A stretch of DNA of 59,297 nucleotides from Owenweeksia sp. GTDB taxonomy: Bacteria; Bacteroidota; Bacteroidia; Flavobacteriales; Schleiferiaceae. Location of the stretch: the NCBI GenBank assembly GCA_028285465.1, contig JANQPD010000034.1, forward strand, positions 1 to 59,297. The letters are read 5' to 3'. A program made the translations under genes and the position numbers. Positions 46,260 to 56,500 of the stretch are shown piece by piece (within the stretch, counting starts at the first letter, position 1; every line of letters starts with the position of its first letter). Below the pieces are notes generated by a model. That model saw nothing but the letters and a program-made list of their open reading frames with translations. It made no database searches and was not told where the DNA came from.

Positions 46260-46753
46260 GAAACAAAAAATTACAATGGGTTTTGCTTCCCCTGGTCTTA
46301 TTGATCTGGGGGTTTATAGGCTATCGCATTTATGCGGGTATAAAGGGGGAGGAACCTGCACCACGGAGGAGGGTAGCGCGTGTGGAGGTAGCGAAAGTTA
46401 CGCCTGAAGACACCCTTAGGTACCAACCTTTGCTACATTACCCGGACCCCTTCCTGAAAAACAACAAGAAGAAACGCACCGAAGTACCCCCTGCAAAAGG
46501 ACCAGGTGTGAAGAACAAAGCCAAAGTAAAGACCAAAGTAGTGTTGAAGCCGTTGCGCTGGCCTGCTGTGGCATACAAGGGGCAATTGGAAAAAAAAGGA
46601 GCACATCCGCTTTGCATCCTCGAAATAGGCAACAGCCTTTATTTCCTGAAAAAGGGAGAGCAGGCGCAAAGTTTAAAGTTGCTCAGCGTATACCCGGATT
46701 CAGTGAAAGTAGAGTACAAAAAACGGGAAAAGAAAACCATAGTTCGGTCATGA
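46256..46753 (+). CDS. GspC/PilP-like periplasmic connector
   Basis: The 165-residue product has one N-terminal transmembrane helix (about residues 8-27), a Lys/Pro-rich periplasmic linker (NNKKKRTEVPPAKGPGVKNKAKVKTK) and a small C-terminal beta domain (WPAVAYKGQLEKKGAHPLCILEIGNSLYFLKKGEQAQSLKLLSVYPDSVKVEYKK) that matches the homology region of GspC or PilP, which touches the secretin. The start codon is GTG in a GTGA overlap with the preceding stop. Position and layout support this call. Confidence 0.76.
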   Translation: MRNKKLQWVLLPLVLLIWGFIGYRIYAGIKGEEPAPRRRVARVEVAKVTPEDTLRYQPLLHYPDPFLKNNKKKRTEVPPAKGPGVKNKAKVKTKVVLKPLRWPAVAYKGQLEKKGAHPLCILEIGNSLYFLKKGEQAQSLKLLSVYPDSVKVEYKKREKKTIVRS

Positions 46754-47991
46754 AACTAAAAGCAGGCGCATTGACTTATGCTCTTTTTATTGGGGTGGTT
46801 ACCGCAATACTTTGCTTTTTAATGATCCTGCTGATACAGTTTAACCGGCACTTTTTTTACCGCACCGACCTGAAAGAAAAAGTGCTGGATAATTGTTTTT
46901 CGGGCTTGGCGCTGGGGCTTTCGTTAGAGGAGGGCGACCATACAGGCTGGATGGATCTTTTTGGTGCGCAGGCAGATTCTGTTAAAATCAGGAAAAGCCC
47001 CCTGGGTCTTTACCAAATGATTGCCGTTGAGGCCAAGGCAGGGCCTTACAGAGCTCATAAGGCAGCCCTTTTTGGTTTCTCTTCAGCGGCATCGGCCCAT
47101 ACGGCCCTGTATGCAGCAGAAAAAGCGAATGCCCTGCGGTTTGCCGGAGACGCACTCGTTAAAGGGCAGGCCTGGCTTCCCGGCAAAGGAGTGGAAACGG
47201 CGTATATTGAAGGGAAGAACTACACGCGCGACAAAAAGATCTACGGGGAAATAAAGAACAGCAAGAAAAGCATTCCCGCTATAGCAAATCACTTGTTGGC
47301 CAATGGACGGGAAAGACTCCGGCAAATGGCTTTGGAAGGAGATAGCCTGGTTTCCTACGGGGATTTGTTGAAAATGCAGTACCGCCCCTTCTATAAACGT
47401 TCCTTGCTGGCAAACAGCACGGGTAATGTACAAATAGAGGAGAAACTCGGGGGCAACGTGGTGGTGAAGTCTTCAGGTGAAGTGATGGTAAAAGGGGGTG
47501 CAGAGCTTACCAATGTGACCCTCGTGGCCCCGGTGATCAGGATCAAGGCCTCTTTCCGGGGGAAAGCACACCTCATTGCCTCTGATAGCATAGTAGTGGA
47601 GGAAGGAGCACATTTGCAATACCCCAGCTCGGCCCTGTTGATCCGTAGCGATGGGGCGAGCGAAGGGCAGATATGGATTAAGTCGGGGGCTCGTTTTGAC
47701 GGGGTAGCGTATTACCACAGCGACAGCTACCGGTCAAAAAATCAAGCGTGTATAAAGATAGAGGAAAACGCTTTGGTGCAAGGGCAATTGGTCGCGAACA
47801 AAACCATTGAGCACCGCGGAACGCTCCATGGTACTTTGATCGCATCCGACCTTATACTGATCACGCCCTCCGGGGTTTACCAGAGCCATTTGCTCGATGG
47901 CCGCATAGAACGGGCAAAGCTGATCCCGGATTTTGGCGGCCTGCCTTTTGAATCCTGGGAAAACAAACCCGAATTAATTATGTGGTTATGA
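46750..47991 (+). CDS. GspK/PilX-like minor pilin fused to beta-helix-like domain
   Basis: The 413-residue product begins MKLKAGALTYALFIGVVTAILCFLMILL. The KAG|ALTYAL site followed by a hydrophobic helix without Glu at +5 is the pattern of GspK. Instead of GspK's domains, the C-terminal region (about residues 215-395) is a string of short beta rungs (NVVVKSSGEVMVKGGAELTNVTLVAPVIRIKASFRGKAHLIASDSIVVEEGAHLQY; ALVQGQLVANKTIEHRGTLHGTLIASDLIL), like a bactofilin or beta-helix. A capping tip with such a fold is unusual. Start at 46750 in ATGA overlap with the GspC-like gene; longer frames lie in that gene. Confidence 0.68.
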   Translation: MKLKAGALTYALFIGVVTAILCFLMILLIQFNRHFFYRTDLKEKVLDNCFSGLALGLSLEEGDHTGWMDLFGAQADSVKIRKSPLGLYQMIAVEAKAGPYRAHKAALFGFSSAASAHTALYAAEKANALRFAGDALVKGQAWLPGKGVETAYIEGKNYTRDKKIYGEIKNSKKSIPAIANHLLANGRERLRQMALEGDSLVSYGDLLKMQYRPFYKRSLLANSTGNVQIEEKLGGNVVVKSSGEVMVKGGAELTNVTLVAPVIRIKASFRGKAHLIASDSIVVEEGAHLQYPSSALLIRSDGASEGQIWIKSGARFDGVAYYHSDSYRSKNQACIKIEENALVQGQLVANKTIEHRGTLHGTLIASDLILITPSGVYQSHLLDGRIERAKLIPDFGGLPFESWENKPELIMWL

Positions 47992-48326
47992 AAAAAGTCA
48001 GGGCTTCCACCTTAGTAGAAACGCTTGTGGCGGCTGCGATACTCAGCATCGTAGCTGGCCTGGGGATCATGATCTTTCTGCGCCTTTCTACGCCCTCTTC
48101 AAATGGCGCTGCCTTATTGGAGGCACAGCAAACTACCTATGCTCTTTCCATACCTTCTCCTTTTAGCCCCGAGCTGCCGGAAAACAGGGAAGTCGCTAAA
48201 GGGCCGCTTTTTTATGAAAGCAGCTGGGCGCATAGGGGGGAGGCATTGAACGAGCAGACCTTAACGGTGACGGATGCAAGTGGAAATATAGTATACACAA
48301 GAAAAAGGCTGTACTATGCGCGCTAA
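47988..48326 (+). CDS. Minor pseudopilin (GspI-like)
   Basis: The 112-residue product has a leader MKKVRA, cleavage Ala|Ser, and STLVETLVAAAILSIVAGLGIMIFL with Glu at +5 and the V-x-A-A-A-I-L-S motif typical of GspI. A short periplasmic part follows. Start at 47988 chosen because it forms an ATGA overlap with the GspK-like gene; an ATG at 47982 would add two residues. Overlaps the next pseudopilin by 11 nt. Confidence 0.82.
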   Translation: MKKVRASTLVETLVAAAILSIVAGLGIMIFLRLSTPSSNGAALLEAQQTTYALSIPSPFSPELPENREVAKGPLFYESSWAHRGEALNEQTLTVTDASGNIVYTRKRLYYAR

Positions 48327-48768
48327 AAAACTCAAGGCCTTCACTCTGGTTGAGCTTATGGTAACCCTGTTGATCAGTACCCTGCTCATCGGGTTCACTT
48401 ATTTTCTCTTCCGTACCGTGCACCTCTATTTCAAAAAACTGGATCAAAACGGAGAGCAGGTTGCAGACAGGGCTTTGGCACGCCTGAAGTTCAGGGAGGG
48501 GATGGAAGAAGCGGATTCCATATACCACCGGAACGAGGCTATCGTATTCTTTGAGGAGGCAGACAGCCTTCGCTGGGCCTACCGGGGAGACTCACTGTGG
48601 TTTGAAACACCTTATTCCAGGCAGGCCTTTTATACCGGGGCGGGTACGTTACGCGGCTTTACGCACCACAGTTTACCCTGGATAGACAGGGTAGCGTTAC
48701 GCTTCGGGAACGAAGAAGAAGCTTTTTTCTTTTCCAAAGAATATCCATTGGCATACAAAGTGAACTAA
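48316..48768 (+). CDS. Minor pseudopilin (GspJ-like)
   Basis: The 150-residue product has leader MRAKKLKA, cleavage Ala|Phe and FTLVELMVTLLISTLLIGFTYFLFRT with Glu at +5. The rest is a small beta-rich domain (EEADSIYHRNEAIVFFEEADSLRWAYRGDSLWFETP). Assignment to GspJ rather than GspH is by gene order (I-J-K group) only. It abuts gspF without spacing. Confidence 0.82.
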   Translation: MRAKKLKAFTLVELMVTLLISTLLIGFTYFLFRTVHLYFKKLDQNGEQVADRALARLKFREGMEEADSIYHRNEAIVFFEEADSLRWAYRGDSLWFETPYSRQAFYTGAGTLRGFTHHSLPWIDRVALRFGNEEEAFFFSKEYPLAYKVN

Positions 48769-49908
48769 ATGGGCATATCGTTAGAAGAGATAAAAGGAAC
48801 CAAAAAGGCCCGGGAGCCCAAAACGCGGGAAGCTGTATCGTGGAAAAAATATTTTAATACAGAGCTGGGAGGCTTTCGCTTAAAAGATGCTGCCCGGGAG
48901 GCTCTGTATGCCGAGCTGGCGTTGTTGCTGGAAGCCGGCTTGAACCTTAAGGGGGCCCTGGACCTGCTCATTGAGCAGCAAAAGAAAGCCAAGCACAGAG
49001 CGTTGCTTACGGCCGTTACGCATGACCTTACCCAAGGCGCCCGTTTTTCAGAAGCTCTTCAAAAGCACAAGGTATTTTCAGCTTATGAATATTACTCCAT
49101 TAAGATTGGCGAGGAAGCGGGAAATCTGCAGGAAGTACTTCAAAAGCTCGCCCGCTTTTACGCCCAAAAAATAGAGCAGCGCAGGGCGTTGATCGGGGCA
49201 TTGACCTATCCCCTGATCGTAATGTGCACTGCGGTTTTGGCAGTGGGTTTCATGCTTACCTTTATGGTGCCGCTCTTTAGCGACATCTTTGCCCGGGTAG
49301 GGGGCGATTTGCCTGCCCTTACCCGTTTTGTGATCGGTCTGTCTGAAAATTTCAGCAGCACGCTGGGCACTTTAGCCCTTATAGCGGTAGGGCTGTTTCT
49401 CGGGCACCGTTATTTTAAGCGCTATGAGGGGTATAAGGCCTATTTTTACAAGGCCTTAATGGCCATTCCCGTTGTTGGCCCTTTTTTAACCAAGACGTAT
49501 ACCCTGCGTTTTACGGAGAGTATGAGCCTCCTCATCCATTCACGGGTTCCGCTTATTGAGGCCCTTGAACTTTCCAACCGCATGGTGGGCTTTTACCCGA
49601 TCTCGAAAGCCTTGGCGGGGATACGCGCTATGATCTTAAAGGGAAAAAGCCTGGAAGAAGGGATGAAGCAATACCCGGTTTTTGATCGCAAAACCGTTTC
49701 CCTGATCCGGGTGGGGGAGGAATCGAACCAGCTGCATTTGATCTTTCTCAAGCTGTCTGAGCAATTGGAAGCCGACATTAAACACCGCGCTAAGGTGCTG
49801 GGCAACGTGATGGAACCGCTTATTATCGTGTTTCTCGGGTTTATGGTGGCCCTGATCCTCATTTCCATGTACCTCCCCATGTTTGAGTTAAGCGCCTCCT
49901 TTGGATGA
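48769..49908 (+). CDS. Inner-membrane platform protein (GspF/PilC-like)
   Basis: The 379-residue product has two T2SF domains of about 120 residues, each a helical bundle with a transmembrane hairpin: YAELALLLEAGLNLKGALDLLIEQQ...YYSIKIGEEAGNLQEVLQKLARFY and ESMSLLIHSRVPLIEALELSNRM...VSLIRVGEESNQLHLIFLKLSEQ. Transmembrane segments lie near residues 147-170, 200-215 and 345-372. It anchors the ATPase and turns the pseudopilus. It is the last gene of the operon, starting 1 nt after the GspJ-like stop; a 155-nt gap follows, containing the second copy of the bipartite element. Confidence 0.92.
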   Translation: MGISLEEIKGTKKAREPKTREAVSWKKYFNTELGGFRLKDAAREALYAELALLLEAGLNLKGALDLLIEQQKKAKHRALLTAVTHDLTQGARFSEALQKHKVFSAYEYYSIKIGEEAGNLQEVLQKLARFYAQKIEQRRALIGALTYPLIVMCTAVLAVGFMLTFMVPLFSDIFARVGGDLPALTRFVIGLSENFSSTLGTLALIAVGLFLGHRYFKRYEGYKAYFYKALMAIPVVGPFLTKTYTLRFTESMSLLIHSRVPLIEALELSNRMVGFYPISKALAGIRAMILKGKSLEEGMKQYPVFDRKTVSLIRVGEESNQLHLIFLKLSEQLEADIKHRAKVLGNVMEPLIIVFLGFMVALILISMYLPMFELSASFG

Positions 49909-49980
49909 GAAATAGCCTGTCCTTAATGGTCTTTTTATTCAGTTACAAACGGCTTGTTTCCCGCAAAGCCTTACGGGTAA

Positions 49981-50014
49981 AGGATTTCCAAAAAAGGCCG
50001 AAATGTCCAAACAG
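49981..50014 (+). promoter_or_regulatory. Bipartite upstream element, copy B (before small secreted protein and giants)
   Basis: Same conserved blocks and spacing as copy A: AGGATTTCCAAAAAA, six bases (GGCCGA, none matching copy A), AATGTCCAA, one base, CAG. It ends 49 nt before the ATG at 50064. A TTCTTTTG run at 50032-50039 could serve as -7 box with one mismatch. Confidence 0.7.
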
Positions 50015-50063
50015 GTTTTTTGCATCCTTGTTTCTTTTGCCCTCTAAACTAAAATTAACCGTA

Positions 50064-50486
50064 ATGAAAACCTCTTTCAAGGATAAATGCCTTAGCCTGA
50101 TGCTTCCTTTCTTTTTCCTGTATTTCTCACCATTCGCCTACGGGCAAAGTGCGCAGTACTTTGTTTTAACTGAAGAGCTGGATGGTGCGTACAGCGAAAC
50201 CACAACGGATGAGGTCTTTCACTTTCGCTTTACAGAAGAATACCAGGTGCCGCTTGATGCTTTACTCGAGTACAAGTTATTCGATGAAGAAAACAACCTG
50301 GTTTCCGCTCCGGGAATGCCCGCAGTAAGGATAAAAAAAGGAGTAAATGATATTGATTTAAACCTGGAACCCTTGCACTTATGCAATTTGCGGTTTTACC
50401 GCCTCGAAGTTAAAAACGCCAAAGGTGAGACGTTCTATGCCGTATTCGAGATCAACAATGGCACCGGAGTCAACAACTGCCCTTAA
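50064..50486 (+). CDS. Small secreted protein upstream of giant RHS-type proteins
   Basis: The 140-residue product has a signal peptide (to about residue 27, FAYGQ). The mature part is beta-rich and acidic: SAQYFVLTEELDGAYSETTTDEVFHFRFTEEYQVPLDALLEYKLFDEENNL, later LHLCNLRFYRLEVKNAKGETFYAVFEINN, ending GTGVNNCP. Two Cys could pair. I do not recognise the family; the fold may be Ig-like. I chose ATG 50064 because it begins a clear signal peptide; a longer frame from 49905 overlaps the regulatory element. It sits 48 nt before the first giant gene and is probably co-transcribed with it. Confidence 0.7.
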   Translation: MKTSFKDKCLSLMLPFFFLYFSPFAYGQSAQYFVLTEELDGAYSETTTDEVFHFRFTEEYQVPLDALLEYKLFDEENNLVSAPGMPAVRIKKGVNDIDLNLEPLHLCNLRFYRLEVKNAKGETFYAVFEINNGTGVNNCP

Positions 50487-50534
50487 GCTTTTAATACTCG
50501 CATTTCCCATTAATTTCAAACTAAACCTGTTCAG

Positions 50535-53500
50535 ATGTTATTATCTTTTTTCAGAAAAAAAAGCGTAGCACAACCTTTCAGCGCTTTTACCGCCCTGTTT
50601 ATTTTGCTTTTTTCCTTTGAGCCCCAAAACCTTCTGGCCTTCGAAGGGCCTAAACAACCGGAACTTTCCAGCTTTATGCAGATTTCTGCCGATGATATGG
50701 TAGACCCTTTTACCGGGGATTTTAAGTACAACATTCCGCTAATGAATGTACCGGGTCCGGGAGGAGGATACCCCATTAACCTCACGTATACCGGGGGTAC
50801 CATGGCGGATGAGTCCAGCTGGGTAGGCTGGGGTTGGAACGTAAACCCAGGTTTAATAAACCGGCAAAAGAGAGGGGTGCCGGACGATTTTGACGGAAGC
50901 CAGCAGGTTAAGAAGACCTATTACGAAAAAGACGAACACAACATACTTATCAGTGCCGGGCTGTCTCCGTCAGAGGTGCTTGGTGCGGATCTCGGGCTTC
51001 TTTCCGCCAGGCTGGGCGGAAATCTGAATGTGATCTATAACAACAAGCGGGGCTGGTCACTCAAGCCGGGTGTGAATTTGCAGCTAATGCCCGTAGAAGC
51101 AGCCAAGCAGGGAGACCAAACGATAGAAGAAAACCCTGAGGATAAAGAGAAATCCAATACAGCCGGAGATGACCAAAGTGCAAATACGCCAGGCCAGGAC
51201 GATAAAGCAGATGAAGTGCAAGTGGAGCCCGCAGTAACGGCACAAACCCAAAAAACCACGCTTCAGCAACAAAAGGCATTCTCCAATTATGTATGGGGCG
51301 AAGTAGGAGGGGCTTCCTTTTCCAAGATCAGGCCGATTGCTTCCTTTATGCAATATCCACGCTCCAGTACCTCCGTTGCCTTTCAGGGCAAAACGGGGCT
51401 TACACTTTTTGGCACTACTGTAGACTTTCCCTTCACGGCTGCTTATACAAAGGATAAAATTGCCATAAACAATTTTAACCTGAAGGCCCTGGGGTATATG
51501 CATGCCAACAGCCCGGTTTCGCAAGACCTGAATGTTTTGATGGACTATAGCCGCGATAATGAAGGATTGCTGAACAGAAGTACCAAGATCCTTCCTGCGC
51601 CTGTACAAACCCAGGACCTTTTCCAGGTAAGCAGCCATTTAATGGGCGGGGTTTTCAGGGCGATGCGCAATGATGTGGCCGTGTATAGCCCCACAAGTGC
51701 ATATTCAACAGGAAAAAGTGCTTCTGCCAGCATAGAGTGGAATACCTCAGGGGGAGAGAATAAGTTTGGCGGAGGTTATGAAGGAAGTGTAGTAGGCGGG
51801 TATTCCGGCAAGTGGCTGCATGGAACCTCTGCCCTTAACCCGCTGAGGGAAGCGAATACCGATGAGGCGGTATACTTCAAATTTATGGGCGAAAACAATG
51901 AGCACAACAGCCAGTATTCAAACCTGGCGGCCTCGTATGAAGCGGAAAGACCCGTACTGAGCACACATTTTCAAAGCTTAAACGCCATCACAGCCGCCAT
52001 AGGTGCCCTTTCCAATTCCACGCCTATTTCCTATCTAACCAATTTGTCAAAGGGGATATCTTCTACCCACGCATTGAACAAGAGCATCAGCAACCCCGAC
52101 CGGGAATCGAAACAGGCCACAGCGGTGCATTACATCACAGAAAAGGAGTACAAACTGCTATACAGTGGCCAGACCTATAAGGGCATTGACCCGAGCACCC
52201 TGAATGCCGGGGACAATACAATTGCCGAGTTCCAGATCCTGAACAAGGAAGGGCAACAGCTTAACTTTGGTTTGCCGGTATTTACCAACTACCAGGAAGA
52301 CTATGTATATGCCACCGAAGGCATTACCTACCCCAATAACGGGCCGGCAGATACGGAGCCTTATTCAGCCACGGTGCCTTACAGCAGTGGCGAAGCAGAA
52401 GTAACCGATGACAACGGAAAGGGAAGGGAAGGTTCTTTTTCCAAAACCCGTACGCCCAAATACGCACATGCCTACCTGCTTACAGAACAGCTTTCTCACA
52501 ACTACCGTGACATAGACAACAACGGGCCTTCACGCAACGACCTGGGGCATTATACGAAGTTCAACTGGGTGAAATCGCATACGGAAACAAACCGGATCGG
52601 GGCCGATGGCCAAAACACTGCATTTCCCGGTGTACTTTCCGACAAGCTGGACGACCGCGCCTCCTTTTCGATCGCAGAAAAAGAAGTGTATTATGTGCAA
52701 AGCATTGAAACCAAAACCCACAAAGCCGTTTTTGAATATACCAACGATAGAAAAGATGCCCTGAACTTTCTTAAAAACGGTTCGCTGGAATCGAGCCCGG
52801 CTACCCCCAAAGCACGTTTAACCTCCATTAAGCTTTACAAGCTGGATGATACGGGTAACCTGGGGGTGCTTATAAAAGAGGTGCATTTTAACCAGAGCTA
52901 CAACCACTGGCAGGGCGTGACCAACAGCAACAGCCCCGGAAACCTCAGTGGGCAGACCAACGCCCGCTTAACCCTGGATGGGCTTTATACCACCTATGGT
53001 ACAGCAGGGGGGGTAGAAATAGAAGGCACCAACCGCAATGAATACTTTTTTGAATATTATGCCAGCACCTACCCAAGTGCAGCATCGGGGCAAAAACCCG
53101 AAAACTCCATCGACCGCTGGGGCAACAAGCAGTTGGTGAGCGAGAACGATTACGGGGTTTCCAACCACATTATGCCCCACACCACCCAGGATAAGAATAC
53201 CGCGGACCTCAATGCCAAAGAAGGCTTGTTGCACAGGATCAATAACCCGATGGGAGGGTCGGTAGAAGTAGATTACGAAGCCGATGACTATGGGTATGTA
53301 CAGGACAAAAAGGCCATGCGCTTATTTGAAGTAGTAGGCGTAGGCGCCTCTCCGGCCGGGGCTACCGTAGGATCCGGTATGGTGCACATCGACCAGAACG
53401 ACAAATACCTGCTCTTTAAACTGGAAGAGCCCGTAAACAATACCAGTGTAGATGTTTCTGCTTACCTGGAGGGGATCGACCAGCTTCATTTTAAAATACT

Positions 53501-56500
53501 CATGGGGCTCAAGGGGCCCAGCCTGAACAGCGATGTGGGGCCGTATTTCGAACAAAGCGGAACCGTGCTGGATTACATTGAAGGTTTTGCCCGGGTCGAT
53601 CAGGCCTATGGGGTTGCCGTTTCCTCTATTACCGATGGGAGCGGAAAACATCCTTATGGCATAGTCAAGGTAAAACAAGAAGATATCGGGTCTTCCGGTT
53701 TTCATCCCTTTGAACTGGCGGCCCTGCACCATTTAAAATACCATAGGTTTGACCTCAGAAGTGCGCTGGGGATCAACTTTACCGCAGGATTTAACATACG
53801 CGGGGCGGTAAGTGCAGTATCTGATATCTTAAACGATGTATTTGCCACCCTGGCAGAAGAAAGAGGTTACTACACCGTAGGGAAAACGCTTTCGCATGGA
53901 GATGACATTTGCTTTAAATCCCTGCCGTGTACCATACGGCTCAATGATCCGGACGGCCGGAAAATTGGTGGAGGTGCCCGGGTAAAATCTGTAATTGTGC
54001 ACGATGCCTGGGATCAGATGACCCTGAGTGCCGAAGGAGCATCTTCTTACGAGAAATACTATTTCTACGACAATGAAGACGGCACTTCCAGTGGAGTAGC
54101 TACCTATGAACCCGCTGCGGGAGGAGAAGACAACCCCTTGCGTATGCCCGTACGCTCAAGCATTGGAGACGGGTTCTTTTTTAAAGACAACGCATTTTTG
54201 AATTACCTGCCCATCGGAGAAACCTATTACCCTTCGCCCAGCGTAGGCTATGGGCGGGTAACGGTATACAGCAACCCGCAAAGAGATGCGGTACAATACG
54301 GTAATGGCATTGTGGAACACACCTTTTATACCGCTAAGGATTTCCCGGTGCGCACTTCGTATACCGACCTGCAGCGCATAGGCGACGACCCCGTAGGAAA
54401 CGTAATGGCCTTTTTAGGCATCAAAACCTTCCAGTTTGTGGGCATGGCCCAGGGTTTCTCGGTAGTCTTGAACAACATGCACGGAAAACCGAAACATACC
54501 GCTACCTATTCCAGCAACAGTAAAGCAGGTCTTTCCACCCCGGTTTCGCAGCAAACCTATATATACAACACCTCCAGCTTTAACAACAAGCAAATTGAAA
54601 CCGCTAAAACGGTTATTGACAACCAGTACTTTCAGCGCGATAACGTGAGGCTGGGAGAAGAAATGGATGTGTTTATGGAACAGCGCGAATCGATGACGGT
54701 GAATTCCGGTGCCGGGGGCGCGGCTAACGCTATGGTATTTGGCGTCTTTCCTATCCCGTCTTACTTCCCGCGCCCCAATAAAAGCGCAAGCGGTACCAAA
54801 ACGGCAACCATCACCAAGGTATTTACCCAAAATGCCACGCTCGACAGGGTAGAAAGTATGGTAGACGGCAGCGTGAGTGTAACCGAAAACCTCATGTATG
54901 ACCCCTATACCGGGGAAGCGGTGTACACCTTGCAAAAAACGCCCTTTGGCCAAAGCACCTATACCAAACTGTTTCCCGCCTATTGGGAGTACCCCGATAT
55001 GAAACCCGCTTCGCTTAACTGGGGCAAAAGCTTTAAAGGTAGCGAGGCAGCAGGTTTCATAAGCCCGGGAGATGTATTGTTGAACACCGGCACCGGGGAA
55101 AAGGTGTGGGTGCAGGAGCCCTTCCTGGACAAAGGTATCCTTACACCTGAGTATGTAGCCGATGCCACCGGCAATACCACCACCCTGCAAGCCAATGATA
55201 CCTATAAGATCATACACTCCGGCTACCGCAATCAAACAAGTGCCATTGCGCAAAGCCTGCAATCTTCTAAAGACGTGCAAGACCCCACCAACCGCTCGGA
55301 GAACATATACTTTGCCGCCTGGAATGTGTTTGTGGCCAATAATGCTGATCCGCAAAGCTGGGATATGATCGACTGCATAGACGGCAGCCTGGGGACCGAC
55401 CTTGCTCAGAATGTTGAGCATTACGGCCCGATGAGTACGTACCTGGATTACTTAAATAGTCTTCCATCCCCGAACCTTACCCTTTTTATAGAAGGGGAAA
55501 TCAAAAACCTGAATGATTTTTACCGTAATGATGGGATCTCGTTTGGGGACCCATGCCCTTTCCACCTCTTTTTCCCGGAGAGTTTCAATGGAAAAGTAGA
55601 GGATTTTTACCTGTACGAAACGGGCCCGAACAGCGCCCTGGCCGTACATAAAACCAATACCAACCTGACGTATGAGTGCTTGCTTTCGGATACCTATGGC
55701 ATGGTATACGGGATGTTCTCGGGATGCATGTACAAACCCTGTGTATACGGAGTGTTGGATGCTAGCGTATCTACCTTTGGCAACCAGGTAGCAACCAACA
55801 GAGGCACGGCCAACTTGCCGGGCAACGCAAACGACAACCCCTATAAATACAACCTGGAAAACGGTTTCTTTTATCCCAATACCGGCTTAAACTGGCTATC
55901 TACCCGCATACAATCAGGTACGCTGGCGGGTTTTGATACCGAGGCGGGAACAGATGGCGAATACGCAGATTTTGTAAGCTTTGATGCGCGGGACTATAAT
56001 AATAACCCCGGAGCAGGCCAGAGAAAATGGACCGAGACGGGCCTGGTAACCCTGAGAGACCTGAATGGCAATGCCCTTGAAAGCAAAAACCCCCTTGGGG
56101 TGCACAGCGCACAGCTTATGGATTTTTGCGGGGTATATAAAACCGCGGTAGCCTATAACGCGCGCTTTAACGAGTTGGCCTTTGAAAGTTTTGAGGACCA
56201 GGACAACTGTTACGACAACAACGGGAACCTGGATGTTTCCTGTACGAGCTGCGCCAACGACTATTATGCCCTGGACGCCCATACGGGCAAATACAGTTTC
56301 CTGTTGAGCGATACGCGTATCCCCATAACCGGGGCCGGCCTGAGTTTGCAGTCCGGGAAAAAATACGTGGTGCGGCTTTGGGCCAAACTGGGGCCGGGCT
56401 CCACTTCGGCCGTACCTACCATAAGCGGGGCTACCTTTAGCAAGATCGTGAACGACATTAACGGCTGGTCGCTGTACGAGGCGGTGATTACCGGGGGGGC

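Noticed and set aside
54414..55421. Long open frame on the minus strand inside the first giant gene
   Set aside because: Low-complexity translation without signals or motifs; it mirrors the codon pattern of the real plus-strand gene.
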